Positions 57,586 to 64,000 of a stretch of DNA of 64,000 nucleotides are shown one piece after another. The notes under the pieces were generated by a model. It made no database searches. It saw nothing but the letters and a program-made list of their open reading frames with translations, and was not told where the DNA came from. Location of the stretch: positions 162,924-226,923 of the forward strand of contig NZ_JASHHX010000004.1 in NCBI RefSeq assembly GCF_030056575.1. Direction: 5' to 3'. Each line of letters starts with the position of its first letter. The first letter of the stretch is position 1. This DNA is from Rhodoblastus sp. 17X3. GTDB lineage: Bacteria; Pseudomonadota; Alphaproteobacteria; Rhizobiales; Beijerinckiaceae. Made by a program: the position numbers and the translations under genes.

Positions 57586-59142
57586 CTATCCGTTCGGTCC
57601 CGCCAATCGCTCCGAGCGGTCCTCGCCGCGCATCTCCCGGCCCAGGGCGAGCTCCTGCTCCGTCAAGGCGCGCTTGCGCAGGACAGCTCGCATCTCGTCC
57701 ACAGCCCGGGGCGTTCGCAGGATTTCGTCCGCCGGCATGCCTTTTGCGGCAAGGGCGTCGCCGATCGGGCTGTTTTGAAAGGACAGATCGATCAAATCGA
57801 ACCGTGCTTCCGTCCAGCCCAGATACCAATACCAGTCGCAATAATAGAGCCAGCTGCGCTCGTTGAATGCGTGGACGTGAGTAGGATCCTGCCATGCGCC
57901 ATAAGAGAGATCGTAGGGCACAGCGATGTCGAAAACTCCGCCCTCGCCCAGCAGGTCGAGGCAATTGGTCATGGCCGTCACCAGATCCGGCACGTGTTCC
58001 AGCACATGAGATGCGCCAATTCTGTCGAAGCACCCTTTTTGCAGCCGCACCAATCCGAACCGGCGAGACTTGAATTCGCGCGTGAACAGTTCGGCGTCGG
58101 CGATGTCCGCAACGATGTCGGGGTTCCATCGTTCATGAATGTCTATATTGAGCTTGTCCGGATCAAACGCCTTGCCGCTACCAATAATTGCAGCGGAGGG
58201 AAGCCTTGGCATGTCGGCCCAGGCCAGCGCCTCGCGCAGGATTGTTCCCGCGCGGCGCCCACGGAAAGCGCGGAGTCCGTCCATCGCCCTCTCGCACCGC
58301 CTTTCCTTGTCCACGACCAGACTTTCCACTGCGTCAGCGAGACTTTCATAAGGCGCAGTAACTAACCCGTCCGCCAGGTCGGCGTCGATCAGTTCGCCAG
58401 GATTCAGCTCGGTGACGACCGCACGTCCATTGGCGAGCAAATCGAACAGCCGGATCATCTCCAGCCGCCCATTGTCGTAATAATGGACGTTCAGCACGAC
58501 TTTCGACCGCGCAATCAGTTGATCAAGCGGTTGGCCGAACACGCCGAAAACCGCCTCCACCCGAAAGCCGCGTTCGCGCAATGCATCGATAATTTTCTGC
58601 CGCCGATCGTTGAACGAACCGAAGAATAGGACATCTATGTCGATTTCGGCGTCGTCGGCGATGCGCGACAGTCCCTCGACATAAAACGTCTTCAGATAAA
58701 ATACGGGCCGCCCCAGCAGGCGGGCGAGATCGTCGGCGTTGCTCTTGCTGTAGTCCCAGACTGTGAATTTTCTCAGGTTATTGCGATAAACATCGGTGAG
58801 AAAAATCGAATTCGAATTCTCAAGGTTGAAGATGATCGTGCTGGGAGGGAGCTGATCCAGATCCGCATTCCCATAAAAATTGGCGCCCAGAACGATGATC
58901 CTGCCCAAAAAATCGCTGGGCAATGCGTGCGTCACAACGGGCGCGAATCCGATTTCCCGCAAGCCGCCGACGAGCATTTCAACGAGGCTGCTCAGCAACT
59001 CGGTCATTTTTGGATGAACGGCGAGCGCGAAAGGTTCCGCCATCTGCGGTTCGCTCTGTTGAGCGCGCCACGCAGAAGTCGCCTCGGACTCCGGGATGGC
59101 TGGCGGGTCGGACTGTCCGTCAATGGCGAGAACTGCGCACAT
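57586..59142 (-). CDS. Glycosyltransferase-methyltransferase fusion protein
   Basis: A 518-residue two-domain protein. The N-terminal part (to about residue 300) is a CgeB-like GT-B glycosyltransferase: DIDVLFFGSFNDRRQKIIDAL and the nucleotide-sugar end VVLNVHYYDNGRLEMIRLFDLLANGRAVVTE. The C-terminal part is a class I methyltransferase: LNIDIHERWNPDIVADIADA, FDRIGASHVLEHVPDLVTAM, LGEGGVFDIAVPYDLSYGAW; its first glycine-rich loop is weak. ATG 59142 follows GAGGGA and lies inside the end of the upstream glycosyltransferase gene, so the two are translationally coupled. Confidence 0.83.
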   Translation of the reverse strand: MCAVLAIDGQSDPPAIPESEATSAWRAQQSEPQMAEPFALAVHPKMTELLSSLVEMLVGGLREIGFAPVVTHALPSDFLGRIIVLGANFYGNADLDQLPPSTIIFNLENSNSIFLTDVYRNNLRKFTVWDYSKSNADDLARLLGRPVFYLKTFYVEGLSRIADDAEIDIDVLFFGSFNDRRQKIIDALRERGFRVEAVFGVFGQPLDQLIARSKVVLNVHYYDNGRLEMIRLFDLLANGRAVVTELNPGELIDADLADGLVTAPYESLADAVESLVVDKERRCERAMDGLRAFRGRRAGTILREALAWADMPRLPSAAIIGSGKAFDPDKLNIDIHERWNPDIVADIADAELFTREFKSRRFGLVRLQKGCFDRIGASHVLEHVPDLVTAMTNCLDLLGEGGVFDIAVPYDLSYGAWQDPTHVHAFNERSWLYYCDWYWYLGWTEARFDLIDLSFQNSPIGDALAAKGMPADEILRTPRAVDEMRAVLRKRALTEQELALGREMRGEDRSERLAGPNG

Positions 59143-59149
59143 CAGTCCC

Positions 59150-61270
59150 TCAAACGGCCACCGACGCGGTTCGCCGCATCGCTTGCCTGGCCGGCGGCTG
59201 ACTTTCCTTGCTTGCATCTGCGCCGCCGCAATCCGGCGCTTCGGAGACTTGCTGCGCGCCGCAGGGCGGCGGAGTCGCCGGGACGCTTTCGGCGCCGGCG
59301 CGCAGGTCTTCCTGGAGCAACGCGCGCGCCGATTCAATTCCATCGGCCGTATACTGACTGGAGTCCTCAGCGAACGTGATGTAACCGTAAACTTGGCGGT
59401 TATCGAGATATTGCGGAATTCCCGCTTTCCGGGCGCTATCCGAAAACACCACATATTCGTAGCGCTGGGTTGCGTCCTCATAGGTGAGGTCGTTCAACAG
59501 GTCAGAGCGAACGAGGTAGGTGCAGTGAACCACCGGGACCTCGAGAAGGCCGCGCGCCCAGCGATTGAGCATCCAGTGATACTGGTCACAATGCCGATAG
59601 TAGCCATCGGCGTCGATTTCGGCATGGAAGTTCGAATAGAATTTTCCCGCCTCGATCGAGCGAAGAAAGGGCGCTACGATGGGCAGGTTGAGAGCCACCA
59701 ATTCGCGCAGGGTGTTGCGCCGGATGAAATTGTCAACATCGGCGACGAAGTAGAAGTCGCATTGGCGCTCCAGGGCGCGCCGCATGCTGATGTTGCGAAT
59801 GCGCCCGAGGACGTGGAAGCGCGCCGGATTCCATTCGTGCACGGCGAATTGCTCGACAGGGGTGTCGACATTCTCGGCGTCGAACTCGACATCGGCATAA
59901 AGATGCCCGACGCGGCTCACCCATTCTCGAAGGACGCGCTCTGTTCCGTCGGTGTTGTTGTTGGTGCGAATGTAAAGGCAGATCGAGGATTTCGGAAAAT
60001 CGAGCGCTTCGATACATTCGAGATAGAGTGGGAGAAACTTCTCCTTCTGCTTGGCCAGGATAGCCACGAGCACCTTGGGTGAATCTTTCAGCCGGCTATG
60101 GAGCGGCCGGGGCGGCGCCAGGGCGTGCTGCTCGATCAACCCCTCGGCGCCGAACGACCCGAGTTCTGGATCGCCTGGTAATTTCTCGCTCGCGAAGCGC
60201 GCGTTGGCGACGACGCGCTGAGCGTCCGGGCCAGACAGTTTTCCGGTCGCGAGTATCCTCAGGCAGGCGTCGAGGCTCTCTCGATTATGTCCAGACCAAT
60301 AGGCGTTGATGGCGAATTCATCGAGCAGCCCGGTTTCATAGATCCACGGCTCCAAGAACAGGGCGTCGGCCGGAACCGGCAGGTCCAGACCGCGCTTCGC
60401 GATCCGATAGCCTTCGTCGTTGCGCCCCTTGAGACGGCAATACCGGCTCGCCCCATGCAGCGCCTCAGCCCGCGTTGGCCTGGCGTCGCTGGCCCTGAGA
60501 TAGGCGTCAATGACTTCCTGTTCCGGATGGTCGAGAAATTCCTTCATCCGAGCAGCCTGGTAGAGGCTGAAGAAGACCTCTTCCTGCCAAAATCCTAGCT
60601 CCGCACGCTTGAGATAGCGCTCCAGAGCTTTTTCCCGGTTTCCGCAGTCTCTATAGCTTTGGGCGAGATAGAAAGTGTAGCGCGACACCAGGAATGGGTC
60701 GGTTTCCGTCTGGAGGGCGTTTTCCAGGACGGCGGCGTCCTTTTGATATGTTTCGGCGCTGCATCGGCGCGCGCCGTCATTGTTGACCACCATCTTGATT
60801 GGCAAGTGTCCGTGGGCCCCGGCTCCCTCGCACGACAAAAATTCATGCAGAACGCCTCGATAGATCCAGGGCAGGGCGTTCCGAACAAGTTGTTGGCGCT
60901 GGTAACGAAGGGAGCCGAATTCGATGTCCACCATATAGGAGTCGGCGGTGAGTTTCGGGACCTGGAAACCTTCCTGGAGCGCCAGCATGTCGTCAGCATC
61001 GATAATGAATGAGTAATCGCCATGTGGCCGCGCCAGCGCCAGCGCTTCGGAGCGATTATGCGCGAAATCGCGCCACGGCCGCTCGTAGACTTCGCCCGGC
61101 AGATCCTTCAGGCAATCGCGGATCACATCCTGCGTTCCATCTGTCGATCCAGTATCGACGATCACCCAATGGTCAATGATCGGGCGGACCGATTGCAGGC
61201 AGCGTCGGATCACCGGCGCTTCATTTTTGACGATCATGCAAAGGCAGATGGTTTGGCCGCTTGCGTTCAT
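59150..61270 (-). CDS. Two-domain glycosyltransferase: GT2 plus collagen-galactosyltransferase-like domain
   Basis: A 706-residue cytoplasmic protein. Residues 8-100 are a GT2 domain (LCMIVKNEAPVIRRCL, VIVDTGSTDGT, FIIDADD). Residues about 170-370 are helical, TPR-like. Residues about 399-635 resemble procollagen galactosyltransferases (COLGALT): VLVAILAKQKEKFLPLYLEC, LYIRTNNNTDGTERVLREW, DxD at Asp511/Asp513 in YFVADVDNFIRRNTL, PIVAPFLRS, FYSNFHAEIDADGYYRH, VPVVHCTYLVRSDLL. The tail is disordered. The likeness is from memory of the family. Divergent from a collagen-like gene, which fits a role in glycosylating it. Confidence 0.82.
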   Translation of the reverse strand: MNASGQTICLCMIVKNEAPVIRRCLQSVRPIIDHWVIVDTGSTDGTQDVIRDCLKDLPGEVYERPWRDFAHNRSEALALARPHGDYSFIIDADDMLALQEGFQVPKLTADSYMVDIEFGSLRYQRQQLVRNALPWIYRGVLHEFLSCEGAGAHGHLPIKMVVNNDGARRCSAETYQKDAAVLENALQTETDPFLVSRYTFYLAQSYRDCGNREKALERYLKRAELGFWQEEVFFSLYQAARMKEFLDHPEQEVIDAYLRASDARPTRAEALHGASRYCRLKGRNDEGYRIAKRGLDLPVPADALFLEPWIYETGLLDEFAINAYWSGHNRESLDACLRILATGKLSGPDAQRVVANARFASEKLPGDPELGSFGAEGLIEQHALAPPRPLHSRLKDSPKVLVAILAKQKEKFLPLYLECIEALDFPKSSICLYIRTNNNTDGTERVLREWVSRVGHLYADVEFDAENVDTPVEQFAVHEWNPARFHVLGRIRNISMRRALERQCDFYFVADVDNFIRRNTLRELVALNLPIVAPFLRSIEAGKFYSNFHAEIDADGYYRHCDQYHWMLNRWARGLLEVPVVHCTYLVRSDLLNDLTYEDATQRYEYVVFSDSARKAGIPQYLDNRQVYGYITFAEDSSQYTADGIESARALLQEDLRAGAESVPATPPPCGAQQVSEAPDCGGADASKESQPPARQAMRRTASVAV

Positions 61271-62367
61271 TGGTTGACCTCGCTGAATTCGGATCGGTGC
61301 GGCTTAATGAGCCGAGATGAATTCAGGAATTCAGAGGCCTTGCCGCACGGATATGCGACGAAGCCGAGCGATCTTCTGCCCAAATTCGACTTAAAACAAG
61401 CCGGGGCGCAGCAACGGGCTTTTCGTTGAGGCGACAATTCGCCTTGCGGGATTTCATATCCGCAGACCTGACGACCCACAAAGCCAAATTTGCCGGCGAG
61501 CAAATGTCGGTGTCGACGCCAGCCAACGTATTTCCTATTCCGGCCACTCGGAATAAGGTCATTAAAAATCAAAGTCTTAGGTGTATACATACCTAAAAAG
61601 ACGTATCCGCGACTACCAATTAATTATTACATGAAAAATAGCGTTATTTGTAAGTGCGCCTTTTGTTTAGCGCCGACATTGTTTTTCCTGAAGATATTCC
61701 TGAAAACACTTAATTGATAATGCTGCTTCCGCATTGTCGATGATTGCCGTACAAAATTTTGTGTGTTGCCTACCGTGATTTTATGAGCCTTCCTTGTCGG
61801 CGTGCACTTACTGGCTTAAGCGTATCAATTAACCAACCTATAAATGCGCCAGTAAGGTTCATACTGTAACGGGCCAAATATTTCGTAGAAAAATCAGCTG
61901 CGTAACGAGGGCGGCGCGATGTCGGTAGTGAATGCGAAGTTGTGGACTACTCGCCGAGGTTTGTCGGCTGTTACCAGCGCATTCGCTTTCCACCTGGGGT
62001 TAAATTTAGCGTCTCAGGCACGTGAATTCGGACGATTCCGACATAACGCATCCAACGAATTCGTCCTTGTCCCAGCAAATATGCTCCGCTTTTCTCTCGC
62101 CAGGTTTTTCTCCCTATTCGCCCCAGGCGCGCGGCCATGGGCCAAAGCGGTCGAGACGCGGCGCGCGTCGGCTCCGGTCCTTCACCGCACAACGATCGCG
62201 ATACGCGTCAGATCGATTGAACCAGGATTCACAAAAGGCGATCTGGTTCCAGGTTTTCTTGGCTGCCACCGGGTGATCTCCCTGGCGCCGGTTCGCACCA
62301 GCAACCACGTTCCCGCCCACCCGGCCATTTCCCAGCCAGTGACGCCGCCTTAACGAGGACAGCGGAT
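61271..62367. other. Long AT-rich divergent control region
   Basis: About 1.1 kb between the glycosyltransferase gene (minus) and the collagen-like operon (plus). It is clearly AT-richer than the core genome between 61550 and 61900. An open frame at 61919-62353 has no recognisable features and poor codon bias, so I do not call it. Promoters for both directions must lie here, but no consensus pair is clear. Confidence 0.55.
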
Positions 62368-62904
62368 ATGAGCGCGATGTTTTTGAATCGGACAAGCGCT
62401 GCTCCAGGCTTTTGGGCGCTGAGGAACAGGATCGGCGCCGACTTGTTTGCCGGTGTCACATTTCTTTCAGGCGGCGCACCCGCGGAAACTCTTTTCATCG
62501 ATCGTTCCGTTTCTGACTGCGACACGCTGCTTCGGGGCCTGCGGCCTGAAATCGAAGCGAATTTCCTGGACGGACCGGCGCATTGCGCCGACGCGCGACA
62601 GCCGCTGGCGGCGACGGGCGTAGCGGAATATGCGGAACTGCGTCTCAGTCCGGATCCGGTAACAGCGTCTTCCTCACCTTTCCAAAGTTATGGCGCGTAT
62701 AGCGCTCTGACTGCTGGAACGGCGCACTATATTTCTCTCAATTTCGGTGAAGAAACGGATTTTACCGAAAACTGTTTTGCGGCAGCAGGCGGCGGTGCAA
62801 TGCAGATTGCTATAAATATAAAGTATAAAGATAGAGATGCGAGTTCTGTTGTCGAGCCTGTCCTAGGCCGTGTGTGCAAAATATTAGAAGGAAGCGTCCA
62901 ATGA
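62368..62904 (+). CDS. DUF4347-like protein, first gene of collagen-like unit
   Basis: A 178-residue protein of unknown function. Residues about 45-75 (LFIDRSVSDCDTLLRGLRPE, then IEANFLDG) resemble the start of DUF4347, a domain found at the N-termini of very large secreted adhesins; here it is alone and apparently truncated. No signal peptide is visible. Ser/Thr/Ala-rich middle, then a C-terminal part with ISLNFGEETDFTENCF. GAGGA precedes the ATG by eight bases. Its stop overlaps the next ATG (ATGA), so the two genes are translationally coupled. Confidence 0.7.
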   Translation: MSAMFLNRTSAAPGFWALRNRIGADLFAGVTFLSGGAPAETLFIDRSVSDCDTLLRGLRPEIEANFLDGPAHCADARQPLAATGVAEYAELRLSPDPVTASSSPFQSYGAYSALTAGTAHYISLNFGEETDFTENCFAAAGGGAMQIAINIKYKDRDASSVVEPVLGRVCKILEGSVQ

Positions 62905-63224
62905 GTGGTTCTCTGTACGCTGTAAAAGGTGTCGACTTACGTGAAGGCGCCAAAACAGTCTTTGTGTGGCGCCGACTCGACGCCGAACCAAAGTTCTCAC
63001 TCCTCGGATCGGGAGCAATTTCACGGCCGCAAGCGGCAGCGAACCAGTCCGCTGCTGGCGCATTCAGCGTCACTATCATGCTTCCGGACGGTTGCTCGCA
63101 CAACGACGTCGTCGTCACCGACGATGTCGCAACCGATGAGTTTTTGCCGAACGTGTCCCTGGTTCCAGCAGTCAAAGTTCCCACTGAGGTTCGTGTGACA
63201 CGAACTTCATTGGGCGCAGTCTGA
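62901..63224 (+). CDS. Small protein sharing the N-terminal domain of the collagen-like protein
   Basis: A 107-residue protein of unknown family. Its first 60 residues align with the start of the downstream collagen-like protein: LYxxxG near residue 5, VFVW near residue 19, LLGS near residue 33, then an FSVTI-like strand. It has no collagen repeats. AGAAGGAAG is a strong ribosome site. The shared domain may be a trimerisation or recognition module; that is inference. A perfect 8-bp-arm palindrome (GTTCGTGT-G-ACACGAAC, 63189-63205) lies near its stop. Confidence 0.72.
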   Translation: MSGSLYAVKGVDLREGAKTVFVWRRLDAEPKFSLLGSGAISRPQAAANQSAAGAFSVTIMLPDGCSHNDVVVTDDVATDEFLPNVSLVPAVKVPTEVRVTRTSLGAV

Positions 63225-63253
63225 ACGAAAGCCCGATCCTGCAATTCCAGTAA

Positions 63254-64000
<747 letters not shown>

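Noticed and set aside
61919..62353. A 144-codon open frame upstream of the collagen-like unit.
   Set aside because: No family resemblance, no clear ribosome site and no coding-like third-position bias; treated as part of the intergenic region.

Overview
The window is GC-rich alphaproteobacterial chromosome. The gene set (mfd, sdhE, tig-clpP-clpX-lon-hupB order, a 14-gene nuo operon, DUF1467, DUF2842, IalB and HspQ proteins, a malyl-CoA-lyase-type CoA-ester lyase and methylmalonyl-CoA epimerase) fits the Hyphomicrobiales (Rhizobiales), possibly a Beijerinckiaceae/Methylocystaceae-like methylotroph or phototroph. That last placement is inference from gene content. No rRNA is present to settle it.

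Layout. 0-18 kb: sdhE and mfd, a lone PDR-type reductase, a HicAB toxin-antitoxin pair, an FMN reductase, a patatin-like lipase, an orphan YejA-like binding protein, IalB, HspQ, a CoA-ester lyase, the NAD(P)HX repair enzyme Nnr, a CDGSH protein, a MarR/VOC pair between short repeats, and a multicopper-oxidase-fold protein that has lost its copper ligands. 18-27 kb: tRNA-Leu, then the protein quality-control block tig, clpP, clpX, lon (lon behind a clear sigma-32-type promoter), then hupB, tRNA-Val, a periplasmic ClpP-fold protein and tRNA-Asp. 27.5-43 kb: nuoABCDEFGHIJKLMN, all 14 complex I subunits, with a secreted DUF2059 protein inserted between nuoC and nuoD and a small two-helix membrane protein between nuoD and nuoE. 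43-46 kb: birA, RNase J, methylmalonyl-CoA epimerase and DUF1467 follow on the same strand. 46-55 kb: a TAXI-type binding protein with an extra membrane/coiled-coil tail, a thioesterase, an Ntn amidohydrolase, heme A synthase, a Spy-like protein, a divergent polysaccharide deacetylase/GNAT pair and tRNA-Lys.

From about 55 kb the character changes. There is a decayed tRNA-Glu 3' end, a broken IS3-type transposase fragment and AT-richer DNA. Then come accessory genes: a SAM methyltransferase, a Tat-type secreted HEFGH metalloprotease, a glycosyltransferase-methyltransferase fusion and a two-domain glycosyltransferase. The second domain of the last resembles animal collagen galactosyltransferases. 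Divergent from these is a three-gene unit ending in a collagen-like protein of (Gly-X-Thr)n repeats that runs off the window end. The gene before it shares the collagen protein's N-terminal domain. The most interesting hypothesis here is that this is a bacterial collagen-like surface glycoprotein system with its own collagen-type glycosyltransferase.

Functional modules are respiration (nuo, ctaA), proteostasis (tig/clp/lon/hspQ), CoA-ester metabolism (lyase, mce, thioesterase, birA) and the cell-surface glycosylation/collagen island.
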